Assembly (NCBI RefSeq): GCF_018390605.1
Contig: NZ_JAHBGD010000024.1
Coordinates: 887,911-951,910 of the forward strand
Source of the DNA: Ancylobacter defluvii
GTDB taxonomy: Bacteria > Pseudomonadota > Alphaproteobacteria > Rhizobiales > Xanthobacteraceae
Reading direction: 5' to 3'
Length of the DNA stretch: 64,000 nt
The notes under the pieces were generated by a model. It worked only from the letters and a program-made list of their open reading frames with translations, made no database searches and was not told where the DNA came from. Position 1 is the first letter of the stretch; each line of letters begins with the position of its first letter. The translations under genes were made by a program, and so were the position numbers. Shown piece by piece: positions 1 through 8,442 of this stretch.

Positions 1-507
1 CCGGCCTTCGCTGTCGAGCGGAAAGCCGGGATTATGGGCGATCTCCCATGGATAGCCATCGGGGTCGGCGACATAGCCGGAATAGCCGCCCCAGAAGGTG
101 TCCTGCGCCGGGCGCAGCGGCCGGCCGCCAGCCGCCATCGCCCGGGCCAGCGTCGCATCGACCTCCGCCCGGCTCGATCGGTTGCAGGCGAGCGCGATGC
201 CGCCGAAGCTGCCGGGACGGCCGGGGATCACCCCGGCATCGGCGGCGAGCTCATGGCGCGGATACAGCGCCAGCACCACCCCTCCCGCGCCGGGCTGCCG
301 CCGGCCATCCGCCTGGAAAAAGACCACGCCCGTCGTCGCGCGATCCCGCCGCACCATGCCGAGCGCCCCATAGAACGCCGCCGATGCCGCGAGATCCGCG
401 ACCCCCAGCGTCACCAGCGAGAGGGCGAGCGGCGGCAGGCTTGCCTCGACATCCGCCACCGCTCCGCGCCTGCCGGCCACGGCCCGATCCACCATACCCA
501 TAGACAT
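1..507 (-). CDS. VOC (glyoxalase/bleomycin-resistance fold) family protein, 3' end outside window
   Basis: Reading the minus strand from an ATG at 507 gives a VOC-fold protein. It has the first betaalpha unit (SLVTLGVADLAASAAFYGAL) and a second unit ending in WGGYSGYVADPDGYPWEIAHNP, the usual C-terminal VOC metal-site region. It is cut by the window edge before its stop codon. A strong ribosome binding site (AGGGGAGGA) lies about 5 bases before the ATG and supports this start. The substrate cannot be told; relatives include lyases, dioxygenases and non-enzymatic binding proteins. The family call is firm, the function is not. Confidence 0.8.
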   Translation of the reverse strand, partial: MSMGMVDRAVAGRRGAVADVEASLPPLALSLVTLGVADLAASAAFYGALGMVRRDRATTGVVFFQADGRRQPGAGGVVLALYPRHELAADAGVIPGRPGSFGGIALACNRSSRAEVDATLARAMAAGGRPLRPAQDTFWGGYSGYVADPDGYPWEIAHNPGFPLDSEGR

Positions 508-914
508 CTTTTCCTCCCCTCCGATTCTGACCGACACGATTTCGGCCGCCATGCCGCTCCGCAGCCCATCCGCCGGGCGGAGAGGACGGCGCTGCAAGGC
601 TGCGCCGTTGCTATCTCAGCAGCCGGCCGCAAATCCGCACGCTCGCAATGTCAGCCGCCTTCAGCGGGACTGAGCCGACACAATGTCAGCCACTGGCGGC
701 GAGGCTAAACGCTCGCCACGTCAGCCACTGGCAGCATGTCCCGTCTCTCCGATCCAACAGCCGGCCGCCTGCCGGCTCCCGCGGCCGCCACCGCCCGCCG
801 GCACGGCCGACACCGCCAAGCCAGCGGAGTTAAGCCGTCGGTTAATCCGACGCCCCGCCCCCACGCAGCAACGGCGACCGGCTGCCCGCATGTCCCGCGA
901 CATGCCCGTGATCC
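508..914. other. Intergenic region, no gene seen; short imperfect repeats
   Basis: No frame shows a credible protein. The stretch holds three spaced copies of TGTCAGCC or CGTCAGCC, two of them followed by ACTGGC (about 645-735). No convincing promoter or terminator was seen. It separates two genes that are both on the minus strand. Confidence 0.4.
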
Positions 915-2192
915 TCATCCCGTCTCGCCGAACAGCGACAATTGTTCGCCCTTCTGCGGCCGGCGGCGGAAGTGCCGGGTGGTGAGCCGCACGCTGCGCC
1001 GGTTCAGCTCCAGTCGCTGGGTGGCGAGCTCGAAGCGGCGCGCCACCGTCCAGGCATAGGGGCCGGAGCCGGTCATGCGCTGGCCGAAGGCGGCGTCATA
1101 TTCCTTGCCGCCATGCAGTTCCTTCACCAGCGACAAGACGTGGCGGTAGCGGTCGGGAAAGTTCGCCAGCAGCCATTCCTTGAACAGGTCGCGGATCTCC
1201 AGCGGCAGGCGCAGCATCACATAGCCGGCCTCCCCGGCCCCGGCGGCGACGGCGGCGTCGAGGATGCGCTCGATCTCGGCATCGTTGATCGCCGGGATCA
1301 CCGGCGCCACCAGCACCGCCGTCGGCACGCCGGCCTCGGAGAGCCGGCGGATCGCCTCGATGCGCCGCTGCGGGGTGGCGGCGCGCGGCTCCATCACCCG
1401 CGCCAGCTTGTGGTCGAGCGAGGTCACCGAAAGCGCCACCTTCACCAGCCCCCGCTCGGCCATCGGTGCGAGAATGTCGAGGTCGCGCAGGATCAGCGCC
1501 GATTTGGTGACGATGCCGACCGGATGGCCGAAGTCGCTCAGCACCTCCAGGATGCGCCGCGTCAACCGCCATTCCTTCTCGATCGGCTGGTAGCTGTCGG
1601 TGTTGATGCCGAGCGCGATGGTGCGCGGCTCGTAGCCCGGCTTGGAGAGTTCCTTGGCCAGCAATTCCGGCGCGTCCGGCTTGGCGAACAGCTTGGTCTC
1701 GAAATCGAGCCCGGCGGAATAGCCCTGATAGGCGTGGGTTGGCCGCGCGAAGCAATAGACGCAGCCATGCTCGCAGCCGCGATAGGGATTGATCGAGCGA
1801 TCGAAGCCGACATCGGGGGAGTCGTTGCGGGTGATGATGGTGCGTGCCCGCTCCGGCGTCACTGTGGTCTTGAAGGCGGGCAGGTCGTCGAGGCTCTGCC
1901 AGCCATCGTCGAAAGCCTCGCGCGCATGCGGCTCGAAACGGCCGGCGGCATTGGAGAGCGCGCCGCGCCCGCGCCGCCGCTCGGCCTCCACCGCCGGGAT
2001 GGCGCCTTCGCCCTCTGCCGGCAGATCGAGGTCGGCGACGGCGGCGGCATCGCGCGCCGCGGCCGCCTCCTCCGCCGCGCGACGGGCACGACGCTCCTCC
2101 GCCAGCCGCCCGAGATGCTTCGGGGCGGGCAGGACAGGCGGCGGCCGCAGGGCGGCTGCGGGATCGGCGGAGGGGGCGATGCGGCGTTCCAT
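915..2192 (-). CDS. PA0069 family radical SAM protein
   Basis: A 425-residue protein with a low-complexity Ala/Arg-rich N-terminus (about 1-90) and a radical SAM domain. The iron-sulfur motif is C140-x3-C144-x2-C147 (CEHGCVYC), the spacing used by SplB-like and PA0069-like proteins. ITRNDSPDVGF and SINPYRGCEHGC are family hallmarks. The 4Fe-4S cluster should cleave S-adenosylmethionine; the substrate is unknown, and a DNA or nucleic-acid role has been suggested from similarity to spore photoproduct lyase. The last residues include QLSLF, which looks like a beta-sliding-clamp binding pentapeptide. It stands alone. Confidence 0.93.
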   Translation of the reverse strand: MERRIAPSADPAAALRPPPVLPAPKHLGRLAEERRARRAAEEAAAARDAAAVADLDLPAEGEGAIPAVEAERRRGRGALSNAAGRFEPHAREAFDDGWQSLDDLPAFKTTVTPERARTIITRNDSPDVGFDRSINPYRGCEHGCVYCFARPTHAYQGYSAGLDFETKLFAKPDAPELLAKELSKPGYEPRTIALGINTDSYQPIEKEWRLTRRILEVLSDFGHPVGIVTKSALILRDLDILAPMAERGLVKVALSVTSLDHKLARVMEPRAATPQRRIEAIRRLSEAGVPTAVLVAPVIPAINDAEIERILDAAVAAGAGEAGYVMLRLPLEIRDLFKEWLLANFPDRYRHVLSLVKELHGGKEYDAAFGQRMTGSGPYAWTVARRFELATQRLELNRRSVRLTTRHFRRRPQKGEQLSLFGETG

Positions 2193-2290
2193 GGTTCGAA
2201 GCTAGCGCAACCATGGGAACATATCAAGAACATCGTAGAATTCGCCCGGCATCCCGCTTCACCTGCCCAGCCTTGTGTTGTAGGCAACAC

Positions 2291-2456
2291 AAGGATTTGC
2301 GGAAGCTGCCCTTGATGGTGGCCCAAGGATTTTCAGGAGCTGCCGCCAAGGCGGCTTAGGGATTTGCGAGGGCCGCCGCCAAGGCGGCTCACGGATTTGC
2401 GGGAGCCACCGCCAAGGCGGCTCATGGATTTATGACAGCCGCCGGCAGGTTCGGCG
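2291..2456. repeat. 33-bp tandem repeats with internal GCCGCCAAGGCGGC palindrome
   Basis: Four to five head-to-tail units of 33 (one of 34) bases begin near 2291, 2325, 2358, 2391 and 2424. Each starts with a GGATTT core; the three central units contain the perfect palindrome GCCGCCAAGGCGGC or a one-base variant, able to form a tight hairpin. The first and last copies are degenerate. The array sits between the divergent starts of the radical SAM and glycosyltransferase genes. Confidence 0.85.
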
Positions 2457-2466
2457 CAAGACGGGG

Positions 2467-3069
2467 ATGGCGGGCCGCGTGATCTCGGTGGTGATTCCGA
2501 CACGCGAGTCGGGCAATTTGTTGATACCCACCCTGGCAGCGCTGGTTCCCGGCGCGGCGGCCGGGCTGGTGCGCGAGGTGCTGCTGGTGGATGGCGCGGC
2601 GCACGCTTCCAACGAGATCGCCGAGGTCGCCGATGCCGCCGGCTGCGAATATCTCGCCGGCCCGGCCGATCGGGGGGCGCGGCTGCGGCTCGGGGCGCAG
2701 GCGGCGCGCGGCCCGTGGCTGATGTTCCTCGAACCTGCCGGGCTGCTGCAGGAAGGCTGGACGCGCGAGGTGCGCAGCTTCATCGATCAGGCCGAGCGCA
2801 CCGGCGGCGCCGAGGCGCGCGCGGCCAGCTTCCGCCCCGCCCTCGACGGCTTCGGCCTCGGCACCCGGTTCAAGGAGACGGCGACGGTATTGTGGCAGGT
2901 CACCACCGGCCGCGCGCGGCCGGAACAGGGGCTGCTGATCCACCAGCGGCTCTATCAGCGGCTCGGCGGCCATGCGGATGGCGAGTGGGCGCCGCAGCGG
3001 CTGGTCGGGCGCATCGGCCGCGGCCGCATGGTGCTGCTGCGCTCGCACATGCTGCTGCCGGCGGCGTAG
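2467..3069 (+). CDS. Family 2-like glycosyltransferase
   Basis: A 200-residue protein beginning VISVVIPTRESG, the first beta strand of GT-A family 2 enzymes, followed by LREVLLVDGAAH where the nucleotide-sugar-binding acidic motif lies (the usual DDGS is degenerate) and GPWLMFLEPAG. It is short for the family, so it resembles the small TIGR04283-like or cell-wall glycosyltransferase-like proteins of alphaproteobacteria. The ATG at 2467 follows ACGGGG. It converges on moaB with 27 bases between them. Donor and acceptor are unknown. Confidence 0.75.
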   Translation: MAGRVISVVIPTRESGNLLIPTLAALVPGAAAGLVREVLLVDGAAHASNEIAEVADAAGCEYLAGPADRGARLRLGAQAARGPWLMFLEPAGLLQEGWTREVRSFIDQAERTGGAEARAASFRPALDGFGLGTRFKETATVLWQVTTGRARPEQGLLIHQRLYQRLGGHADGEWAPQRLVGRIGRGRMVLLRSHMLLPAA

Positions 3070-3096
3070 TCCCGCCGGCCCGCATCCGCCGACGGT

Positions 3097-3660
3097 TCAG
3101 CTCTTCGCCTTGTCGCGCTTCAGATGCTCGTCGAGCCGGGGCAGGATCTCGACGAAATTGCACGGCCGGTGGCGAATATCGAGCTGCTTTACCAGGATCT
3201 CGTCCCAGCCGTCGCGGCAGGCACCCGGCGAGCCCGGCAGGCAGAACACATAGGTGGCGTTGGCCACGCCGGCCGTCGCCCGGCTCTGCAGCGTCGAGGT
3301 GCCGATCTTGGCGAACGAGACCATGTGGAACACGGTGGAGAAGCCCTCCATCCGCTTCTCGAACAGCGGCTCCACCGCCTCCGGCGTCACGTCGCGGCCG
3401 GTGAAGCCGGTGCCGCCGGTGGTGACGACGACGTCGATGCCGGCATCGGCGATCCAGCCGGCGACGCGGGCACGGATCGCCTCGACATCATCAGGCACGA
3501 TGGCGCGGTCGGCGAGGCGATGGCCGGCGGCCTCGATGCGCGCGGCCAGCGTGTCGCCGGAACGGTCATCGGCGCGGGTGCGGGTGTCGGAGACGGTCAG
3601 CACCGCGATGGCCAGCGGCACGAAGGGACGCTCGGCGGCGGGGGTCTGCGGAAGCGACAT
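3097..3660 (-). CDS. moaB: Molybdenum cofactor biosynthesis protein B
   Basis: A 187-residue MoaB/MogA-fold protein. LAIAVLTVSDTRTRADDRSG and VVTTGGTGFTGRDVTPEA are the molybdopterin-binding signatures, and VFCLPGSPGACRDGW matches the C-terminal family motif. In bacteria the family adenylylates molybdopterin or plays a paralogous role to MogA. Length and start (MSLPQTPAAERPFVPL) match rhizobial homologues. A molybdopterin enzyme that could use the cofactor is encoded at 51.2-53.5 kb of this window. Confidence 0.95.
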   Translation of the reverse strand: MSLPQTPAAERPFVPLAIAVLTVSDTRTRADDRSGDTLAARIEAAGHRLADRAIVPDDVEAIRARVAGWIADAGIDVVVTTGGTGFTGRDVTPEAVEPLFEKRMEGFSTVFHMVSFAKIGTSTLQSRATAGVANATYVFCLPGSPGACRDGWDEILVKQLDIRHRPCNFVEILPRLDEHLKRDKAKS

Positions 3661-3762
3661 GTGAAGCGGCCTCGAAAACGTGCGGAAGCCCCATATGTGG
3701 TCGCCACCGGCGTCTTTCGAGACCCGGCCGCACCGGCCGCGCCGCGGTTCTGAGCCCGGCCC

Positions 3763-4659
3763 TCACATATTGCTGTTGTTGAAGGTGTTGCACTGCTGCA
3801 GCGAGCCGGATTGCAGCCCGCGCTTGAACCAGCTCACCCGCTGCGCCGAGGTGCCATGAGTGAAGCTGTCCGGCACCGCATAGCCCTGCGACTGCTTTTG
3901 CAGCCGGTCGTCGCCGATGGCGGAGGCGGCGTTCAGCGCTTCCTCGATATCGCCGTCCTCGAGGATCTTGAAGCGCTGGTCGGCGTGATTGGCCCATACC
4001 CCGGCGAGGCAATCGGCCATCAGTTCGACGCGCACGGAAAGCTGGTTGGCCTCGGCGCGCGACACCTGGCTCTGGCGCTCCTGCACCTTGGCGAGCAGGC
4101 CGATCTGGTTCTCGACATGGTGGCCGACCTCATGCGCGATCACATAGGCGGCGGCGAAGTCGCCCGAGGCGCGGAAGCGGGTCTTCATCTCCTGGAAGAA
4201 GGAAAGGTCGAGATAGACCTTCTGGTCGTTGGGGCAATAGAACGGCCCCATCGCCGACTGCGCCGTGCCGCAGGCCGAGCGGGTGACGCCGGAGAACAGC
4301 ACCATGCCGGGGTCGCGATAGGTCTTGCCCTGCTCCTTGAAGATCGCCGACCACACATCCTCGGTCTGGGCGAGAACCGCGGCGGCGAACTGGCCGAGCT
4401 GGTCGTCCGGCGCGCTGCGCGGCGTGCTCGGGGTCTGTTGCTGCTGCTGGGACTGGCCGCTGCCGCCGCCCATCAGGATCTCGGCGCCGCCGATCAGCAC
4501 CGCCGGGTTGATGCCGGTGGCCCAGGCGATGAGGCCGACAATGATCAGTCCGCCAATGCCGAGCCCGCCGCGCCCGCCGGGCATGCGACCGCCGAAGCCG
4601 CCACCCTGGCCCCGTCGGTCCTCGACATTGTCGCTGCGCCGGAAATCTTCCCACCGCAT
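3763..4659 (-). CDS. Neutral zinc metallopeptidase (YpfJ family)
   Basis: A 298-residue membrane-anchored protein with one hydrophobic segment (about 33-57) and a Gln-rich linker (about 69-75). The zinc-binding site is HEVGH at 176-180, followed by HVENQIGLL. Two cysteine-containing motifs (SACGTAQSAMGPFYCPNDQKVY) and the tail SCFTHGTSAQRV-like sequence (here SFTHGTSAQRVSWF) are typical of the YpfJ/KPN_00666 family. The active domain is expected in the periplasm; the substrate is unknown. The start MRWEDFRRSDNVEDRRG is the classical family start. Confidence 0.93.
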   Translation of the reverse strand: MRWEDFRRSDNVEDRRGQGGGFGGRMPGGRGGLGIGGLIIVGLIAWATGINPAVLIGGAEILMGGGSGQSQQQQQTPSTPRSAPDDQLGQFAAAVLAQTEDVWSAIFKEQGKTYRDPGMVLFSGVTRSACGTAQSAMGPFYCPNDQKVYLDLSFFQEMKTRFRASGDFAAAYVIAHEVGHHVENQIGLLAKVQERQSQVSRAEANQLSVRVELMADCLAGVWANHADQRFKILEDGDIEEALNAASAIGDDRLQKQSQGYAVPDSFTHGTSAQRVSWFKRGLQSGSLQQCNTFNNSNM

Positions 4660-4760
4660 GGTCGCCTCCTGAACCTGTCACCCGCCGGCCATCACGATCC
4701 GAAGCCGGACCATAATAGGGGGAGCGGCGCCGATCCAGCCGCACCTGACCGGCAATGCGC

Positions 4761-4797
4761 AGGACCGCCGCCGGTTCCATGGTGCGGCGGCGGTCCT
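4761..4797. terminator. Strong GC hairpin, possible terminator
   Basis: A 13-bp perfect stem (AGGACCGCCGCCG and its complement) with an 11-base loop. It lies downstream of the hydrolase gene ending at 4850 on the minus strand and upstream of the metallopeptidase. No T-run follows on either strand, so Rho-independent action is uncertain. Confidence 0.4.
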
Positions 4798-4849
4798 GTT
4801 CATGCATGGCGACAGTCGGCCCCGCTCGCGGGAGGCAGGAGTGCCTGCC

Positions 4850-5497
4850 TTAGCCGGCCGGCGTGCCAAGGCCGGCGAGGAACTGGTGCGTCAGGCTCAG
4901 GTCCGGCGAAGACAGGCCATGGCCGGTCGGCAGCACCTGATGCGTCACCTCGGCGCCGGCACCCGTCAGCGTCGCGGCGAGGCGGGCGGCGTTCTCCGCC
5001 GGTACGATCGGGTCCATATCGCCGGAGAGCAGCAGCACCGGCGTGCCGGGGATCGCCGCCTGCGGCGGGTTGCGGAACGGTGCCATCGCCCGCAGCAGCA
5101 CCGCGCCGGCCAGCACCTCGGGGCGCAGCAGCAGCAGCGCCGCGGCGATGTTGGCGCCGTTGGAGAAGCCCAGCGCCACCGGCGCCGGAAGCCCTTCCTG
5201 CGCCCGGATCGCCGCGACGAAATCGGCAAGCTCGTGGGTGCGCGCGATGAGATCGTCCTCGTCGAACACACCCTCGGCGAAGCGGCGGAAGAACCGGTTC
5301 GCGCCGCCCTCCGCCACCTTGCCGCGCGGCGAGATCAGCGCCGAACCGGGCGCCACGCGCTCACCGAGGCCGAGGAGGTCCTCCTCATTGCCGCCGGTGC
5401 CGTGCAGCAGCAGCACCGGCGGGCGGCCGGGCGCGGAGGCCGGGACATAGCGGTGGATGAAGGTCGAGGCGGCGGAAGGGCGGGGGATGGCATTCAT
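4850..5497 (-). CDS. Alpha/beta hydrolase, phospholipase/carboxylesterase (MhqD-like)
   Basis: A 215-residue alpha/beta hydrolase with oxyanion motif LLHGTGGNEED (30-40), nucleophile elbow GFSNG with Ser112, Asp162 in SGDMDPIVP and His193 in TGHGL, giving a complete triad. It is about 95 bases downstream of a ring-cleaving dioxygenase on the same strand. The pair matches the mhqD/mhqO arrangement known from Bacillus, where it detoxifies hydroquinone- or quinone-type compounds. The carboxylesterase label is secure; quinone detoxification is inferred from the neighbour. Confidence 0.88.
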   Translation of the reverse strand: MNAIPRPSAASTFIHRYVPASAPGRPPVLLLHGTGGNEEDLLGLGERVAPGSALISPRGKVAEGGANRFFRRFAEGVFDEDDLIARTHELADFVAAIRAQEGLPAPVALGFSNGANIAAALLLLRPEVLAGAVLLRAMAPFRNPPQAAIPGTPVLLLSGDMDPIVPAENAARLAATLTGAGAEVTHQVLPTGHGLSSPDLSLTHQFLAGLGTPAG

Positions 5498-5591
5498 GGA
5501 AGCCTCCTGTCAGGCGAAGGGGAAGGCCCGCTCCGCCTCACGAGGAGGCGGAGCGGCGGACACGCGCGGGGAACGGGCCGCGTGCGAGGCG

Positions 5592-6536
5592 TCAGGCGAC
5601 GTCGGGAAGCACCGCCTCGATATTGGCGCGGCGGCTCTCCAGGAAGTCCGGCAGCTTCAACGCCTCGCCGAGACGGGCCACCGGTTCGTCGGCGGCGAAG
5701 CCGGGAATGTCGGTGGCGATCTCGAACAGCACGTGGCCGGGCTCGCGGAAGTAGACGGACCGGAAGTAGTTGCGGTCCTTCTGCTCGGTGGTGCGGATGC
5801 CGTGGTTCTCCTGCAGCTTCTTCACCATCTCGAATTCCGCCGCGTCGTCGGCGGCGCGGAAGGCGATGTGGTGCACCGAGCCGCCGCCCATGCGCGCCGG
5901 CAGGAAGCCGCCGGCCTCATGAATGTCGACAATGCCGCCGATCCCGGTGCCTTCCGCCTGGAAGCGCACCAGCGAACCCTCGCGGCCGATCTCCTTGAAG
6001 CCGAGCACGTCGGTCAGGATGGCGCCGGTGGGCGCCGCCTCGGCGAGCAGCAGGTTCACCGAGTGGAAGCCGCGAATGGCATGCTCGGCGGGAACGTCGG
6101 TGCCGATCCAGGCCGCCTCGTTCTCGATGCCGGCCACGCCGATCAGCGCCAGGCGCATGCCGTGCGGATCCTTGAACGCCAGCACGGTCTGGCCGAAGCG
6201 CTTCACCGGCGCCTGATAGGCGACGCCCTTGTCGACGAAGCGGTGCGTCCAGTAGCCGATCGAGGCTTCCGGCACCCGGAACGCGGTTTCCTGCGTCTCG
6301 CCGATGCCGAGCCGGCCGGGCGCCACATGGTCCCACGGGAAGAAGGTGAGGATGGTGCCGGGGGCGCCGGTCTCGTCGCCATAATAGAAGTGATAGGTGC
6401 CGGGATCGTCGAAATTGACGGTCTTCTTCACCAGCCGCAGCCCGAGGGTGCGGGTGTAGAACTCGACATTGCGCCGCGCATTGCCAGCAATCGCGGTGAC
6501 GTGGTGGATGCCGTTGCGGATCTGGGTGTCGGTCAT
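5592..6536 (-). CDS. Ring-cleaving dioxygenase, double VOC domain (MhqO/PcpA-like)
   Basis: A 314-residue protein made of two VOC modules. Motifs include NGIHHVTAIAGNARRNVEFY at the start, FYYGDETGAPGTILTFFPW, GGGSVHHIAFRAADDAAEFE and RNYFRSVYFREPGHVLFEIATD; the His and Glu residues in the last two are the expected Fe(II) ligands. The family cleaves hydroquinone-type rings or acts as a putative glyoxalase. It is divergent from a LysR regulator (143-158 bp apart) and precedes an esterase, forming a probable two-gene operon induced by phenolic or quinone stress. Confidence 0.9.
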   Translation of the reverse strand: MTDTQIRNGIHHVTAIAGNARRNVEFYTRTLGLRLVKKTVNFDDPGTYHFYYGDETGAPGTILTFFPWDHVAPGRLGIGETQETAFRVPEASIGYWTHRFVDKGVAYQAPVKRFGQTVLAFKDPHGMRLALIGVAGIENEAAWIGTDVPAEHAIRGFHSVNLLLAEAAPTGAILTDVLGFKEIGREGSLVRFQAEGTGIGGIVDIHEAGGFLPARMGGGSVHHIAFRAADDAAEFEMVKKLQENHGIRTTEQKDRNYFRSVYFREPGHVLFEIATDIPGFAADEPVARLGEALKLPDFLESRRANIEAVLPDVA

Positions 6537-6631
6537 GGTCTTGCCCTCTCTGGAGCGCCGGGTCGTTTGCGGTGGCGCCCTCTCGTGGATCTACAAATAT
6601 GCCCGGAACTTCGGCTTGCCACGTCATTTCA

Positions 6632-6647
6632 ATTGCATTGACGCAAT
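6632..6647. promoter_or_regulatory. Candidate LysR operator (ATTGC-N6-GCAAT)
   Basis: An interrupted dyad ATTGC-N6-GCAAT lies between the divergent dioxygenase and LysR genes, close to the LysR start. LysR-type proteins usually bind such dyads in divergent regulator/target regions. The assignment rests on position and symmetry only. Confidence 0.4.
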
Positions 6648-6694
6648 CTGCGTTGTGCTGATATGTAGGGGGCACTGCAATGAGGGCATGCGCC

Positions 6695-7657
6695 ATGGCC
6701 GATCCGTTCAAGAATCTCGCCTGGGATGATTTCCGCCTGATCAAGGCGGTGGCGGATGCCAAGGGCCTGCCGGCGGCGGCGGCGCAGATCGGCGTGAACC
6801 ATTCCACGGTGTTCCGGCGGCTGAAGCAGATCGAGGAGGCCATCGGCACCACGCTGTTCGAGCGCCACCGCACCGGCTATGCGCTCACTCCCGCCGGCGA
6901 GGAACTGGTGGCGCTGGCGCAGCGGCTCGACGACGAGATCACCTCCACCGGCCGGCGCATCGCCGGGCGCGAGCCGGCGCCCTGCGGCGAACTGCGCGTC
7001 ACCACGCCGGATTCGCTGCTGATTCACCTCCTGATCCCGATGATGGCCGATTTCCGCCGCCGCTATCCGCAGGTGCAGCTCGACATCGTCTTGTCCAACC
7101 AGGCGTTGAACCTGTCGCGGCGCGACGCCGACGTCGCCATCCGCGCCACCGACAACCCGCCGGAGAACCTGGTCGGCCGCCGCCTCGCCCGCATCGCCTG
7201 GGCGCTCTATGGCCGCGCCGAGGATTTCCCCGATCCGGCGGCGGTGGACGAGGCCAGCCTGTCAACTTGCAACTGGGTGGCGCTCGGCGAGACCATGGGG
7301 GCGCTGAAGGCGGTGAAATATGTGCAGAAGCACGTGCCGCCGGAGAATGTCGCCTATCGCGTCAATACCGTGCTCGGCCTCGCCGAGGCGGTGGAGGCCG
7401 GGCTCGGCATCGGCCATATCCCCTGCATGATCGGCGACGCCCGGCCCTCGCTGGTGCGGCTCACCCCGCCGGTGCCGGACTTCGCCGCCGATCTGTGGCT
7501 GCTGACCCACCCGGACCTGCGCCATGCGCCACGGGTGCGGGCGTTTCTCGACTTCCTCGCCGAGCAGATCGGCAAGCATCGCCGCTTCATCGAGGGCGGC
7601 GGCCTGTTGCTGGACGCCGCGCCGCCCGCGGCGGCCGAACCTGCGCCGGCGGAATAG
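6695..7657 (+). CDS. LysR family transcriptional regulator
   Basis: A 320-residue LysR regulator. The winged HTH is at the N-terminus (WDDFRLIKAVADAKGLPAAAAQIGVNHSTVFRRLKQIE split over about 8-48), followed by the linker and a LysR substrate-binding domain beginning GELRVTTPDSLL. The second half carries LLTHPDLRHAPRVRAFLDFL. The ATG at 6695 (MADPFKNLAWDD) has GAGGG at good distance; an ATG at 6680 is an alternative. It is divergent from the ring-cleaving dioxygenase, which it most likely controls, probably with a phenolic or quinone effector. Confidence 0.9.
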   Translation: MADPFKNLAWDDFRLIKAVADAKGLPAAAAQIGVNHSTVFRRLKQIEEAIGTTLFERHRTGYALTPAGEELVALAQRLDDEITSTGRRIAGREPAPCGELRVTTPDSLLIHLLIPMMADFRRRYPQVQLDIVLSNQALNLSRRDADVAIRATDNPPENLVGRRLARIAWALYGRAEDFPDPAAVDEASLSTCNWVALGETMGALKAVKYVQKHVPPENVAYRVNTVLGLAEAVEAGLGIGHIPCMIGDARPSLVRLTPPVPDFAADLWLLTHPDLRHAPRVRAFLDFLAEQIGKHRRFIEGGGLLLDAAPPAAAEPAPAE

Positions 7658-7747
7658 CCGGGCCGCCCCCTCCCGAATGCGGGCAAGCCGGCCTCGATGC
7701 GAAGGCCTCGGGAACAGTCGGCACGCGGCGGAGATCGGATTTTCGCC

Positions 7748-7810
7748 GCCTCAGCTTTCCGGTCTCAGCTTTCGGGTCTCAGCTTTTCGTGGTCTCAGCT
7801 TCTCGTCTTG
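7748..7810. repeat. Four-copy 14-16 bp tandem repeat covering the 3' end of the OhrR gene
   Basis: The motif GTCTCAGCTTTTCG and close variants repeat four times directly after (minus-strand sense) and including the last codons of the OhrR gene. Each copy contains TCAGCTT, so each repeats the gene's AAGCTGA stop region. It looks like slippage duplication of the gene's 3' end. Confidence 0.75.
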
Positions 7811-8244
7811 GCGAGCAGCGTGTCGCGCAGGGCGGCCAGTTCGCCGGTCAGCCGCTCCACCGCCTGGCGGTCGCGGGCGAGGCAGACGCCCATCTCCTTC
7901 GGCACCGCCAGCGCCTCGGCCTTGAGCGAACGGCCCTTCTCGGTGAGATGGATGCGCACCTGCCGCTCGTCCTGCGCGTCGCGCACCCGGCGCACCAGCC
8001 CGGCGGTCTCCAGCCGCTTCAACAGCGGGGTCAGGGTGTTGGTCTCCAGCAGCACCTTGTCGCCGATCTGCCCGACGGTGAGCCCGTCCTGCGCCCACAG
8101 CGTCACCATGGCGAGATATTGCGGATAGGTGAGGCCGAGCCGGTCGAGCAGCGGCTTGTAGACGCGATTGAACGCGTGGTTCGCCGAATAGACGGCGAAA
8201 CACAGGAAATCGTCGAGCATCAGCTTGTCTGAGGTGTCGGGCAT
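7795..8244 (-). CDS. ohrR: MarR family regulator, OhrR-type redox sensor
   Basis: A 149-residue MarR protein. LCFAVYSANHAFNRVYKPLLDRLG and LTYPQYLAMVTLW closely follow OhrR, including the reactive Cys15 and the tyrosines that contact it. The wing region is DAQDERQVRIHLTEKG. OhrR represses ohr peroxiredoxin genes and releases DNA on organic peroxide oxidation of this cysteine. No ohr gene is adjacent; the nearest genes are the quinone-type dioxygenase/LysR locus, so it may act there (MhqR is also a MarR protein) or in trans. The family call is strong, the regulon is unknown. Confidence 0.85.
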   Translation of the reverse strand: MPDTSDKLMLDDFLCFAVYSANHAFNRVYKPLLDRLGLTYPQYLAMVTLWAQDGLTVGQIGDKVLLETNTLTPLLKRLETAGLVRRVRDAQDERQVRIHLTEKGRSLKAEALAVPKEMGVCLARDRQAVERLTGELAALRDTLLAKTRS

Positions 8245-8442
8245 GAGGCGGGACTCTGCCCCCGATTGAGGGCCACCTCAAGCGGCATTTCGCTTATCCG
8301 CCGGGTCGCGCGGCGGATCTCCGGGGGACGGCGCCGGTTTTTCCGCCCGGCGGAAATCTCACCCGCCCAGCGGGCAGTATTTGAAGAGAGAGGGCCTCTC
8401 CTCTATAGCATCGGGGGGAGAATGATGGAGAGACGGGGTTAG

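Noticed and set aside
942..2315. Long plus-strand open frame opposite the radical SAM gene
   Set aside because: It is antisense to a strongly supported gene, has an Arg/His/Gly-rich composition typical of high-GC antisense frames and no recognisable domain.
2291..2456. Possible CRISPR array
   Set aside because: Units are directly adjacent without unique spacers, and no cas gene is present.
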